Of a stretch of DNA of 64,000 nucleotides, positions 45,349 to 53,716 are shown one piece after another. The notes beneath the pieces were generated by a model. That model ran no database searches and was not told the DNA's origin. It was given only the letters and a program-made list of their open reading frames with translations. The stretch lies in NCBI RefSeq assembly GCF_945957525.1, contig NZ_CAMFLA010000002.1, forward strand, positions 1-64,000. Reading direction: 5' to 3'. The position numbers were made by a program, and so were the translations under genes. This stretch comes from an uncultured Aquitalea sp. GTDB taxonomy: Bacteria > Pseudomonadota > Gammaproteobacteria > Burkholderiales > Chromobacteriaceae. Positions within the stretch are counted from its first letter, which is position 1. The number at the start of each line of letters is the position of its first letter.

Positions 45349-46122
45349 TCAGTTGCGGTGCGCGCAACGGGCTTCGTAATCGGCTTCGCTGACGATGTGG
45401 TTGACCAGTCGGCCCACGCCTTCCACTTCCACAACCACCTCGTCGCCCGGCACGACATCGGCCAGACCTTCCGGGGTGCCGGTAGCGATCATGTCGCCGG
45501 GAGACAGCGTCATGAAGCTGCTGAGGTACTCGATGAGGAAGGGGATGTCGAACACCATGTCGCGGGTGTTGCCCTCCTGCTTCAGCTCACCGTTGACCCA
45601 GGTGCGCAGCGCCAGGCGTGACGGATCGGGCACGTCGGCCTTGTCGACCCACCACGGGCCGATGGGGGTCAGCGTGTCGCGGTTTTTCACGCGCAGGTTG
45701 GGGCGGTAGTAGTTTTCCAGGTAGTCGCGCACGGCGTAGTCGTTGCAGACGCTGTAGCCGGCCACATGGTCCATGGCCTGTTCGCGCGACACCTTGCGCG
45801 CTGTCTTGCCGATGATGACCACCAGTTCGCACTCGTAGTGCATGTAGGCCACGTTGGCCGGCCTGACCGATACCTGGTGGTGCCCGGTGAGGGTGGACGG
45901 CGATTTCAGGAACACCAAGGGCTCGGTGGGCGCCTTGAAGGCCAGCTCGGCGGCGTGATCGGCGTAGTTGAGCCCCAGCGCAAACACCGTGCCTTGCGCC
46001 GGCGGCAGCCAGACAGCCTGCTGTTCGCTCAGAGTGACGCCGTCCGGCAGGCGTACCGCGTTGTTTTCCAGTACTTGCGCCTCGACGGCCTGGCCCTGAT
46101 ACAGGATGCGGGCGTGCTTCAT
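45349..46122 (-). CDS. hpaG2: HpaG2, fumarylacetoacetase-like isomerase/decarboxylase half
   Basis: A 257-residue FAH-family domain (LGLNYADHAAEL, EPLVFLKSP, YECELVVIIGKTARKV, GYSVCNDYAVRD, ATGTPEGLADVVPGD). In E. coli HpaG/HpcE fuses two such halves; here they are two separate overlapping genes. Together with HpaG1 it decarboxylates and isomerises 5-oxopent-3-ene-1,2,5-tricarboxylate. It overlaps hpaG1 by ATGA. Confidence 0.93.
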   Translation of the reverse strand: MKHARILYQGQAVEAQVLENNAVRLPDGVTLSEQQAVWLPPAQGTVFALGLNYADHAAELAFKAPTEPLVFLKSPSTLTGHHQVSVRPANVAYMHYECELVVIIGKTARKVSREQAMDHVAGYSVCNDYAVRDYLENYYRPNLRVKNRDTLTPIGPWWVDKADVPDPSRLALRTWVNGELKQEGNTRDMVFDIPFLIEYLSSFMTLSPGDMIATGTPEGLADVVPGDEVVVEVEGVGRLVNHIVSEADYEARCAHRN

Positions 46123-46883
46123 TGCAGACTCCCTTCGGCAATGACGGGGTTTTCCAGGCGGCCGACACCGTCGATGACAACGCTGACCACGTCGCCGGGG
46201 GTGAGATCCACCGTGCGCAGCGGCGTGCCGGCAATCAGCATGTCGCCTGCTTCCAGCGTCATGAATTCGGAGACGTCGGCGATCAGTTGCGCCACGCCGC
46301 GCGCCAGATCGGCGCAGCGATTGGTTTCTTTCAGTTGGCCATTGACGTAGGTGCGCGCTTCCAGCGTTTGCGGATCGATGCCGTCGGCGGGCACGATCAG
46401 CGGGCCGGCCGGGCAGAAGCCGTCGCGGCATTTGGCTTTCACCGCAGGGCGGTAGAAGCTGGTTTCCGGCAGGCTGACTTCATTCACCACCGTGTAGCCC
46501 GCCACATGGGCCAGCGCATTTTCGGCCAATACCTTGCGGGCGCGCTTGCCGATCACCACGCCCAGCGCGCCGCCGGCCTGGATGCGCTCCGCATCGGCTG
46601 GGAAGGGAATAGGCTCAAGGTGGCCGATGCCGGTGTTGCTGGTTTTGATGAACAGTACCGGGGCTTGCGGCGGGGCCTTGTAGGGCGCGTCTTCAAAGGC
46701 GGCGGCCATGGCATCCAGCAAACTGCGGTGATTGAGCGCGACGCCGTAGACAGTGCCGGTTTGCGGCGGCAGCCAGCGGGCGTCGTCCGCCAGCGGCGCG
46801 TCGTCGTCCAGGCGCAGCGTGCCGTCGGCCTGACGGAGGACGGTGCGTACCTGTTGGTGCTGGATGATGCGGCCTCTGGCCAT
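46119..46883 (-). CDS. hpaG1: HpaG1, fumarylacetoacetase-like isomerase/decarboxylase half
   Basis: A 254-residue FAH-family domain (GVALNHRSLLDAM, APVLFIKTSNT, LGVVIGKRARKV, GYTVVNEVSLPE, IAGTPLRTVDLTPGD). It pairs with HpaG2. It is the first gene of the hpa operon; GGAGG precedes ATG 46883. It has a near-consensus promoter with an overlapping operator (46936-46984). Confidence 0.92.
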   Translation of the reverse strand: MARGRIIQHQQVRTVLRQADGTLRLDDDAPLADDARWLPPQTGTVYGVALNHRSLLDAMAAAFEDAPYKAPPQAPVLFIKTSNTGIGHLEPIPFPADAERIQAGGALGVVIGKRARKVLAENALAHVAGYTVVNEVSLPETSFYRPAVKAKCRDGFCPAGPLIVPADGIDPQTLEARTYVNGQLKETNRCADLARGVAQLIADVSEFMTLEAGDMLIAGTPLRTVDLTPGDVVSVVIDGVGRLENPVIAEGSLQ

Positions 46884-46935
46884 GTGTACTCCTCCTTGCG
46901 TTGCCTGACCCGCCGGTGGCGGCGATGTCGCAATC

Positions 46936-46955
46936 ATTTAGTTAACATGTTAAAT
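46936..46955. promoter_or_regulatory. Putative HpaR operator at the hpaG1 promoter
   Basis: On the minus strand ATTTAAC-N8-TAAAT, with perfect inner palindrome TTAACATGTTAA (46942-46953). It begins within the -10 region and covers the expected start of transcription, so binding would block RNA polymerase. Same pattern at 36011-36030. Confidence 0.65.
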
Positions 46956-46984
46956 TTATACGGCGAGGCGGAATGGCTTGTCAA
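46955..46984 (-). promoter_or_regulatory. hpaG1 operon promoter
   Basis: On the minus strand TTGACA (46979-46984), an 18-base spacer, TATAAA (46955-46960). The leader would be about 65 bases. This is the best sigma-70 match I found in the window. Confidence 0.75.
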
Positions 46985-47150
46985 CACCGATGCGGCCAAG
47001 AGTCGCCAACAAAACCTTGCCAAGTACTGAATCAAGCCGCGTCGACGCAGGCAGTGCACGCAGGACGGCAAGGCGGCGCAAGACAGGGGCGGGGTTTTGT
47101 CAGCATGTTCAATCGCAGGGTGCGGTTTTCACTATGCCGTGGGCGTGCAT

Positions 47151-47186
47151 GTACTTTCATCAGGGAAGCCGGTACTTTTCATGGCT
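47151..47186 (+). promoter_or_regulatory. Tandem GTACTTT(T)CAT boxes (candidate HpaA site)
   Basis: GTACTTTCAT at 47151 and GTACTTTTCAT at 47172 are direct repeats 21 bases apart. The second lies within the 16-base sequence GGTACTTTTCATGGCT (47171-47186) that recurs upstream of the hydroxylase operon. It lies 36-71 bases before the hbpS-like gene and ~270-300 bases upstream of hpaG1. Confidence 0.55.
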
Positions 47187-47221
47187 GCGCGGACGGCGCG
47201 GCAATAGAGGGAAAAAAGACA

Positions 47222-47656
47222 ATGAGCAAATTGAGCCATGTGCGGCGCTCCATCCACAGCGAGGCCGCCGCGTTGGCGGTGGCGCAAGCCGTGGCGCACG
47301 GCAGGACGCTGGGCGTGGCGGTGTGCGCCGCCGTGGTGGACGCGTCCGGCGTGCTGACGGCGCTGTTGCGCGCCGAGGACAGCCCGCTGCATGCGGTGGG
47401 CATTGCGCAGGATAAAGCCTACACGGCGGTGAGTTTTGGCCTTGCCTCCGGCGACTGGCAGCAAAGGTTGGCCGAACGCGGAGAGATGCTGCGGCTGGGT
47501 TTGTCGGCGCAGCCGCGCTTTGCTGGTTTCGGTGGTGGGCTGCCGGTGCTGGAAGAGGGGGTCCGCATCGGCGCGATCGGCGTATCGGGCGGCAGCGAAG
47601 CGCAAGACATCTCCTGCGCCCAGGCGGCGCTGGATTGTCTGGCGGAGCGGAGTTAG
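47222..47656 (+). CDS. GlcG/HbpS-like (DUF336) protein
   Basis: A 144-residue protein of the GlcG/HbpS family (ALAVAQAVAHGRTLGVAVCAAVVDASGVLTALLRAED, a GGLPV loop, then GAIGVSGGSEAQDISCAQAAL). Members bind heme or small cofactors, and genes of this type often sit in catabolic clusters without proven roles. GAGGGA precedes ATG 47222. It is 3 bases before hpaA and so probably in its transcript. Confidence 0.8.
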   Translation: MSKLSHVRRSIHSEAAALAVAQAVAHGRTLGVAVCAAVVDASGVLTALLRAEDSPLHAVGIAQDKAYTAVSFGLASGDWQQRLAERGEMLRLGLSAQPRFAGFGGGLPVLEEGVRIGAIGVSGGSEAQDISCAQAALDCLAERS

Positions 47657-47659
47657 CCC

Positions 47660-48562
47660 ATGGCGCGCGACCGGCAGCCGATTCCCAATATCGACATCGG
47701 CAAGGTGTACGACAGCCGTTACGAGGCGCAGGAGGTGTCGTGGGAGCGCTTCGGCAAGCTGGCCGAATTCTTTGGCCGCAACATGCCGGTGCACCGCCAT
47801 CACAGTTTTTTCCAGCTGCACTATCTATCCAGCGGACAGATACGCCTGTATCTGGAAGAGCAGCAATACATTGCCGACGCGCCCTTGTTTTTCCTGACGC
47901 CGCCCACCGTGCCGCATGCCTTCATCACCGAGGAGGACGCCGAAGGCCATGTGTTGACGGTGAGGCAGGAGCTGGTGCGCCGCTTGCTGCATGGGCAGGG
48001 CGCGGCCCGGTTGATGACGCCGTTTTGCGTTGAGCTTGGCTTGTTGCCCGCAGAGCGGCGCCGCGAGGCGGCGCGGCTGCCGCAACTGCTGGAACTGATG
48101 GCGGAGGAGTACGCGGGCGAGGGCGAGGGCCGCGCGGCGGCGCTGGAAGGCCTGACCCAGTTGTTGTTGGTGAGCGTATCGCGGCTGTCGGCGCATGCCG
48201 GCGGCAAGCAGCACTTCCGGCGGGAGGATCTGCACATCTACCACCGTTTCAACGCACTGGTGGAAGAGCATTACCCCAAGCACTGGCCGCTGTGGCGCTA
48301 TGCGGAGCTGATCGGCGTGACCGAGTCGCGCCTGAACGATATCTGCCGCAGGCTGGCCGATCTGCCGTCAAAGCGGCTGATTCACGACCGTTTGTTGCAA
48401 GAGGCGAAGCGGCTGCTGATTTTCTCCGCCTCGTCCATCAATGAAATCGCCTACCACTTGGGTTTCAAGGACCCGGCGTATTTTTCCCGCTTTTTCCTGC
48501 GCCAGGTTGGGCAAACCCCCAGCGATTATCGCGTGGCCAACCGACTGGCGGATCCCCCATAG
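47660..48562 (+). CDS. hpaA: AraC-family activator HpaA
   Basis: A 300-residue regulator. N-terminal cupin-like sensing domain (about 15-110: VHRHHSFFQLHYLSSGQIRLYLE, then FFLTPPTVPHAF) and C-terminal AraC DNA-binding domain (about 195-295, with LIGVTESRLNDICRRLADLPSKRLI and AYHLGFKDPAYFSRFFLRQVGQTPSDYR). In E. coli HpaA activates the 4-HPA hydroxylase genes in response to 4-HPA. Here it is divergent from the hpa operon. Start 47660 follows the upstream stop closely. Confidence 0.9.
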   Translation: MARDRQPIPNIDIGKVYDSRYEAQEVSWERFGKLAEFFGRNMPVHRHHSFFQLHYLSSGQIRLYLEEQQYIADAPLFFLTPPTVPHAFITEEDAEGHVLTVRQELVRRLLHGQGAARLMTPFCVELGLLPAERRREAARLPQLLELMAEEYAGEGEGRAAALEGLTQLLLVSVSRLSAHAGGKQHFRREDLHIYHRFNALVEEHYPKHWPLWRYAELIGVTESRLNDICRRLADLPSKRLIHDRLLQEAKRLLIFSASSINEIAYHLGFKDPAYFSRFFLRQVGQTPSDYRVANRLADPP

Positions 48563-48635
48563 TGGGGATCGGCATCGACTGGCGGAAACGGCATTATCAA
48601 CGGGTCGATGCTCGTCGACGCTTTGTCATCCTTGC

Positions 48636-48659
48636 GGCCCGCCTTGTGCGGGCCTTTTT
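48636..48659 (+). terminator. Terminator after hpaA
   Basis: GGCCCGC-CTTGT-GCGGGCC followed by five T. Confidence 0.85.
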
Positions 48660-48877
48660 CGTTTTGCCGAATCCGGATAGGGCAAAAACGCCACAAACGG
48701 GATACTGGCCCCGCCGGCGACGTCCCCGGCCCGCGCTGCGGGCGACGCCAGCGTCTTCTCCATGTGGGTGAGCGTTGTCGCGTGGGCTTCCGGTCCGGAT
48801 TGCGCGTCCGGTGCGCGCGGTCCGCCACGCGGCCAGGTCTCTCCCGGCGCAGGCGACTGCGTCAGGCTATCTCCCTC

Positions 48878-48904
48878 GGGCGTCCTTGCGGCGCCCTTTT
48901 TTTG
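48878..48904 (+). terminator. Second terminator, no upstream gene
   Basis: GGGCG, a nine-base loop region, CGCCC and seven T. It lies about 220 bases after the hpaA terminator. Confidence 0.6.
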
Positions 48905-49047
48905 GGCCGTACCCGGTTGTTTGGCTGTATCCCTCATTTGCAGGATGGCGTTGTTGAAATTCCTGACACAGACTGCTGCAAGGCCGTAAAGAGCCATAAC
49001 AAAAGAGGGCGCTCGACGCCCAAGGCACACATCAGAGGAGACAGGCC

Positions 49048-50028
49048 ATGAAGGAAACCGCTGCGGCTTCACGGCTGGCTGCGCTAAGCGCGCTGTTGCT
49101 GGAAATTTACCGATTGGCCCGCGAGGAATCGCTGGAGCGCTTTCATCAGACCGCGCTGGAATGCCTGCGCCCGCTGCTCCCTTTCGACAAGGCTTGGTGG
49201 GGACGGGCCGCACAGGCCGAGGACGGCCCGCACGAGCACAGTTCCTTTTTGTTTGGCTTGCCGGACGACTATGTGGCCGACTGGTCGTCGATTCGCCATG
49301 AGGACCGCACCGTGCCGCTGGTGCACGCCGAGCCGGGCACGGCGGTGGTGGTGGACATGCAAGGCGGAGACGCTACCGCCGGCATGCGCTGGCTGGGCCA
49401 GCGTCACGATATCGGTGAGCTGCTTTGCGTGATCAACACCGACGGCGTGACCCAGCTCAGCGACCATCTCGCCCTGTACCGCCGTCCCGGCGCGCCGCCA
49501 TTCACCGGCGATGAACGCCAGTGGTTGTCCTGTCTGATGCCGCATCTGGCGTCGGCGGTGTCGCTCAACCAGATCCGCACCCTGCAAGCGTTGCGGCTGA
49601 CGCTGGAAGGCCCGGAGCAGCGTTTGGCGCTGGCGGTGTGCGACGGGGTGGGTGTGCTGCAAAGCACCGAACCGGCCTTTGTCGAGCTGTTGCTGGCCGA
49701 GTGGCCCGATTGGGCCGGGCCATCGCTGCCGGCCATGGTGAAACCCACTGGCTATGACGGCGACCGGCTGCGCATCGATGCGCGGCAGGTCAACGATCTC
49801 TTCCTGCTCACCGCGCGCTACCGCTGCGCGATGGAGCAGCTTACCGGCCGTGAAAACGCGGTGGCCAGGCTGTTTGGCCAGGGGCGCACCTACAAGGAAA
49901 TCGCGCGGGAGCTGGGTATGTCGCCGCATACCGTGCGCCACCACCTGCGGGCCATCTATACCAAGCTCGGCATTAGCGGCAAGGCGGGCATCGCCCATTT
50001 GCTGCATCAGTTGCCGCCTGCTTCCTAG
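49048..50028 (+). CDS. LuxR-family transcriptional regulator
   Basis: A 326-residue protein. The N-terminal ~240 residues are an unassigned, GAF/PAS-sized sensing region. The LuxR helix-turn-helix is at about 262-322 (LTGRENAVARLFGQGRTYKEIARELGMSPHTVRHH). No receiver domain or autoinducer-binding signature is seen. AGAGGAGA precedes ATG. It starts the amine cluster, directly before the outer-membrane and MFS genes, and probably controls them. Confidence 0.82.
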   Translation: MKETAAASRLAALSALLLEIYRLAREESLERFHQTALECLRPLLPFDKAWWGRAAQAEDGPHEHSSFLFGLPDDYVADWSSIRHEDRTVPLVHAEPGTAVVVDMQGGDATAGMRWLGQRHDIGELLCVINTDGVTQLSDHLALYRRPGAPPFTGDERQWLSCLMPHLASAVSLNQIRTLQALRLTLEGPEQRLALAVCDGVGVLQSTEPAFVELLLAEWPDWAGPSLPAMVKPTGYDGDRLRIDARQVNDLFLLTARYRCAMEQLTGRENAVARLFGQGRTYKEIARELGMSPHTVRHHLRAIYTKLGISGKAGIAHLLHQLPPAS

Positions 50029-50084
50029 CCGTTCCGGCTGGTTTCCATCTTTCCCGATCCTGAGGCAGGGCTGACGCCGTTCAG

Positions 50085-50114
50085 CCCCGACGGGCGCTGC
50101 TGCGCCCGTCGGGG
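50085..50114. other. Very strong T-less hairpin before the outer-membrane protein gene
   Basis: CCCCGACGGGCGC and GCGCCCGTCGGGG form a perfect 13-bp stem with a four-base loop. No T tract follows on the plus strand. It lies in the leader or 3' end between the LuxR and channel genes and could act on mRNA stability. Confidence 0.5.
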
Positions 50115-50159
50115 GGAAGTGTTGTCCATTGCAACACCATCAACAAGAGGAGCAATGCC

Positions 50160-51035
50160 ATGTTGTCATTCACCAAGGTTGGCCGAAGCGCCGCCGCGCT
50201 GGCTGCGCTGGCCAGTCTGCCGGCGGCTGCGGCCGACACCAACGCGCGGGATTTCTTCTCCGCGCCGCCGGGCACCCAGCTGGGCGTGCTGTATCTGCCG
50301 GTTACCACCGCCAACAGCTTTCATTCGCAGCGGGGCGATGTCGGCGACGCTTCGCTCGACGTGACCGCGCTGGCCTACCGCTATGTCTGGTTCACCGATC
50401 TGTGCGGCACGCTGTGCACGCCGCAGTTCATCGTGCCGGCGGCGCGCATCGACGCGCGCTTGCCGGGTAGTCGCGGCAACGACGCGCTGACCGGGGTGGG
50501 CGATCCGCAGGTGGGCGGCACGCTGTTTTTCGTCAACCACCCAGAGCAGCGCGAATACGGCGGCCTGCTCAGCCTGCTGACCCTGCCTTTGGGACGCTAT
50601 GACCCGCAACACGCCGACGTGTCGCCCGGGGCCAATCGCTGGGGCGCCACCTTCCTGCTCAATTACACGCGCGGCCTGGGCAAGAACTGGGTGGCCGAGG
50701 CTTCGCTGGAGGCACAGCTGTATGGCGACAACAAGGACTATCACGGCGCGGTGCTGAGCCAGAAGCCGCTTTATCGTCTGCAGGCCTTTCTCTCCTACGA
50801 CTTCACGCCGGACACCTACGGTGCCTTGCGGCTGTACCACGCTCGCGGCGGCGCGATGACGCTGGGCGGCAGTCAGCTGGCCGACACCCGGCTGTCCTAC
50901 ACCCAGCTGGGGTTTGAAGCCGGCCACTGGCTGGACAAACAGAACCAGCTGATGGTGAGCGCCGCGCGGGATGTGGCAGCGGAAAACACCTTCCGCACCA
51001 GTCAGCTGATGCTGCGCCTGGTGCACGTTTATTGA
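50160..51035 (+). CDS. Outer-membrane channel-like protein (phenol MetA deg family)
   Basis: A 291-residue protein with a signal peptide (about 1-25, AAAAD cleavage). The rest alternates polar and aromatic residues as in a beta barrel and ends in a final aromatic (VHVY), typical of outer-membrane proteins. It resembles the PF13557 group often found with aromatic catabolic genes. Probably lets the substrate of this cluster cross the outer membrane. It lies just upstream of the MFS gene. Confidence 0.72.
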   Translation: MLSFTKVGRSAAALAALASLPAAAADTNARDFFSAPPGTQLGVLYLPVTTANSFHSQRGDVGDASLDVTALAYRYVWFTDLCGTLCTPQFIVPAARIDARLPGSRGNDALTGVGDPQVGGTLFFVNHPEQREYGGLLSLLTLPLGRYDPQHADVSPGANRWGATFLLNYTRGLGKNWVAEASLEAQLYGDNKDYHGAVLSQKPLYRLQAFLSYDFTPDTYGALRLYHARGGAMTLGGSQLADTRLSYTQLGFEAGHWLDKQNQLMVSAARDVAAENTFRTSQLMLRLVHVY

Positions 51036-51088
51036 TGGCAAGACCCGTTGCAACGGGCGAAAACGCTGTTCGACAAAGGAGAAATGTC

Positions 51089-52270
51089 ATGTCGCAAACC
51101 TTGAGTACCGCTTCCGTCGCCGCGCGGCCTGCCGCGCAAGCGGCCTCTGCCGGCCGGCTGGCGGCCATTGTGGTGTTCGCCGCCATCGTGCCGGCCGTCT
51201 TGCTGATGGCGCCGGCGGTGGCGTCGCAGCTGGCCGTGCAACTGCGGCTGGGCCCGGTCAGCATCGGCAACCTGTTTTCCGCCGAGCTGGGGGCCATGAG
51301 CCTGGCCACCTTGCCGGCCTGGTACTGGCTGCCCAGGCTGGATTGGCGCCGCGCCGCCCTGGGCTGGGCGGGCTTGTTCGTGCTGGCCAATTTGTTGTCG
51401 GTGTGGGCCGACGCCTACAGCTCGCTGTTTGCCCTGCGCATTGTCAGCGCGCTGGCGGGCGGCTCGCTGATGATCTTGTGCATGTCCTCGGCCGCCGCTT
51501 CGGCCAACCCTGACCGGGTTTACGGCCTGTGGGTGATGGGGCAGCTGGTGTTGGGCGCGGTGGGGCTGGCGGTTTTGCCCAGACTGTTCGCCCTGTACGG
51601 CATCGGCGCTTGCTATGCCGGGCTGGCCTTGCTGATGGCGCTGGCCACGCCGCTGGCGCGACATTTGCCGGCGGGCGCGCCGGATGCAGAAACCACGGCT
51701 GTCCGGCCGGATGCCGGTGGCGGACGCGGATTGGCGGTGCTGGGCATTGCGGCGGTGCTGACCTTCTATCTCAGCCTTAGCGGCGTCTGGACGTTTGCCG
51801 ATGGTCTTGCCCGGCAAGCCGGGCTCTCCGCTCAAGCCAGCGGCGACGTGCTGGCGCTGGCCACCCTGTTTGGCGTGCTGGGCGCGTTGCTGGCGTCTCT
51901 GCTGGGCAAACGCTGTTGGCGGCGACCGGCGCTGGTGCTGGGCTATCTGGCCATGCTGGCGTCCATTGCTCTGTGGTTGGGCGCGCCGGGGCTGATGCGC
52001 TTTGCCGTGGCGGCGTTCGGTTTCAAGTTCGCCTGGACTTTCGTACTGCCCTTCATCCTGGCCAGTCTGGCCGCCATCGACAGCTCGGGCCGGCTGATGA
52101 GCACCACCAATCTGGTGCTTGGCGGCGGCCTGGCGTTGGGACCGATGCTGGCCGGCCACATCCTGGCCAGCGGCCCGGCCGGTTTCCAGGCGCTGCTGAC
52201 GCTGGCATTGGCGGTGGGCGGGGTGTCTCTGGGCCTGATTCTGGCTGCGCAGGGTCGCCGGTCTGTCTGA
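51089..52270 (+). CDS. MFS transporter of the amine cluster
   Basis: A 393-residue, 12-helix MFS protein (GPVSIGNLFSAELGAMSLATLPAWYWLPR, LFALRIVSALAGGSLMILCMS). No clear subfamily. AAAGGAGA precedes ATG 51089. It lies between the outer-membrane and amidohydrolase genes, so I infer uptake of the cluster's substrate. Confidence 0.78.
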   Translation: MSQTLSTASVAARPAAQAASAGRLAAIVVFAAIVPAVLLMAPAVASQLAVQLRLGPVSIGNLFSAELGAMSLATLPAWYWLPRLDWRRAALGWAGLFVLANLLSVWADAYSSLFALRIVSALAGGSLMILCMSSAAASANPDRVYGLWVMGQLVLGAVGLAVLPRLFALYGIGACYAGLALLMALATPLARHLPAGAPDAETTAVRPDAGGGRGLAVLGIAAVLTFYLSLSGVWTFADGLARQAGLSAQASGDVLALATLFGVLGALLASLLGKRCWRRPALVLGYLAMLASIALWLGAPGLMRFAVAAFGFKFAWTFVLPFILASLAAIDSSGRLMSTTNLVLGGGLALGPMLAGHILASGPAGFQALLTLALAVGGVSLGLILAAQGRRSV

Positions 52271-52315
52271 TTTTTCATCCGGCCGCCTGAGTGCGGCCGT
52301 TTTCGGAGCAACACG

Positions 52316-53428
52316 ATGAACCGTCGTACCGCGTTTTTCTTTGATGAACTGTGTTTCTGGCACAGCGCCGGCATGCACGCCCTGACCTTGCCGGTAGGTG
52401 GCTGGGTGCAACCTCCGGCCGCCGCCGGCCATGCCGAATCGCCGGAAACCAAACGCCGGCTGAAAAGCTTGCTGGATGTGTCCGGCCTGAGCCGGCAGCT
52501 GAGCTTGCGCAGCGCGCCGCCGGCGAGTGAAGAGGATTTGTTGCGAGTGCACCCGGCGGCCTATCTGGCGCGTTTCAGGGCACTAAGCGATGCTGGCGGC
52601 GGCGAGCTGGGCGATCACGCGCCCATCGGGCCGGGCAGTTACGACATTGCCCGGTTGTCCGCCGGCCTGGCGCTGTCCGCCGTGGATGCCGTGCTGAGCG
52701 GCGAAGCGGACCGGGCCTATGCGCTGTCGCGGCCGCCTGGTCACCATTGCCTGCCGGATCAGGCAATGGGCTTCTGTTTTCTCGCCAACATCCCGGTGGC
52801 CATCGAGGCGGCGAAAGCCCGTCACGGGCTGGCGCGCGTTGCCGTGATCGACTGGGACGTCCATCACGGCAACGGCACCCAGGCCATCTATTACCAGCGG
52901 CCTGACGTGCTGACCATCTCCCTGCATCAGGATGGCTGCTTTCCGCCCGGCTACAGCGGCGTGGAGGACCGGGGCGAAGGTGAGGGGGCCGGGGCCAACC
53001 TCAATGTGCCGCTGTTGCCGGGCGGCGGCGACGACGCCTACCTCTATGCGATGGACCGCATTGTGCTGCCGGCGCTGGAGCGCTTCCGGCCGGAGCTGAT
53101 CGTGGTGGCCTGCGGCTACGACGCCAATGCCGTGGACCCGCTGGCGCGCATGCAGGCGCATAGCGACACCTTCCGCCACATGACGCAAAGGCTGTGCGAT
53201 GCCGCCGACCGTCTGGCCGGCGGGCGGCTGGTGATGGTGCATGAAGGAGGGTATGCCGAAGCCTATGTGCCGTTTTGCGGCCTGGCCGCGCTGGAAGCGC
53301 TGTCCGGCCTGACAACACCGGTGGAAGATCCATTGCTGGATTTCATCCGGCTGCAGCAGCCGAGCGCGCCCTTGCGCGAATTGCAGCGCCGTTTGCTGGA
53401 TGAGATGGCCGTCTTGTACGGTTTGTAA
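52316..53428 (+). CDS. Histone-deacetylase-like amidohydrolase (class 2 HDAC family)
   Basis: A 370-residue protein that resembles HDAH (Bordetella/Alcaligenes FB188) along its whole length. Active-site elements: PPGHHC (paired His), DWDVHHGNGT (Zn Asp and His), CGYDANAVDPLARM (Zn Asp) and EGGY with the transition-state Tyr. HDAH and acetylpolyamine amidohydrolases remove acyl groups from amines. In this cluster I infer deacylation of an N-acyl amine to the free amine used by the aminotransferase. The natural substrate is unknown. Confidence 0.85.
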   Translation: MNRRTAFFFDELCFWHSAGMHALTLPVGGWVQPPAAAGHAESPETKRRLKSLLDVSGLSRQLSLRSAPPASEEDLLRVHPAAYLARFRALSDAGGGELGDHAPIGPGSYDIARLSAGLALSAVDAVLSGEADRAYALSRPPGHHCLPDQAMGFCFLANIPVAIEAAKARHGLARVAVIDWDVHHGNGTQAIYYQRPDVLTISLHQDGCFPPGYSGVEDRGEGEGAGANLNVPLLPGGGDDAYLYAMDRIVLPALERFRPELIVVACGYDANAVDPLARMQAHSDTFRHMTQRLCDAADRLAGGRLVMVHEGGYAEAYVPFCGLAALEALSGLTTPVEDPLLDFIRLQQPSAPLRELQRRLLDEMAVLYGL

Positions 53429-53716
53429 GACCCGGCTCACCGATGGGTGTTGGCGAAGGGCAAGGCAGTCGGGTCTGGCATGTCCGCCGGCCTAAGGCCT
53501 TGCCTTTTGATCGCCAGCGTCATCTGGTGAGCTTCATCGCGGGCCAAGTGGAGGGTGGGCGGACTCCCTCCGCCTTTTGCTGCCTGCTTGCGGTACAGGC
53601 GTTCGGGGCCGGCGACCGCTAATCAAACCCCGTGGAGGTCCTGTGCCCAGGCGCGCCGGCGTCGGCAGTGCACGAAGTACGACAAGGAGGCGCAGCGCAG
53701 CATCAGGGACGCGGGT

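Larger units (their letters stand above)
46884..47221. promoter_or_regulatory. Divergent control region of the hpa operon and the hbpS-like/hpaA genes
   Basis: Holds the hpaG1 promoter (TTGACA-N18-TATAAA, minus strand), the operator at 46936-46955, and two direct copies of a GTACTTTTCAT-like box at 47151 and 47172, 21 bases apart, a spacing typical of AraC-type half-sites. Confidence 0.7.
48563..49047. other. 485-base gap with two terminators, no gene
   Basis: The first terminator (48636) ends hpaA. A second in the same direction (48878) has no gene before it. Short open frames here overlap both terminators and I reject them. A small RNA between the two is possible. Confidence 0.5.

Noticed and set aside
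48608-49051. Plus-strand and minus-strand frames in the gap after hpaA
   Set aside because: They run through one or both terminators and have no ribosome site.
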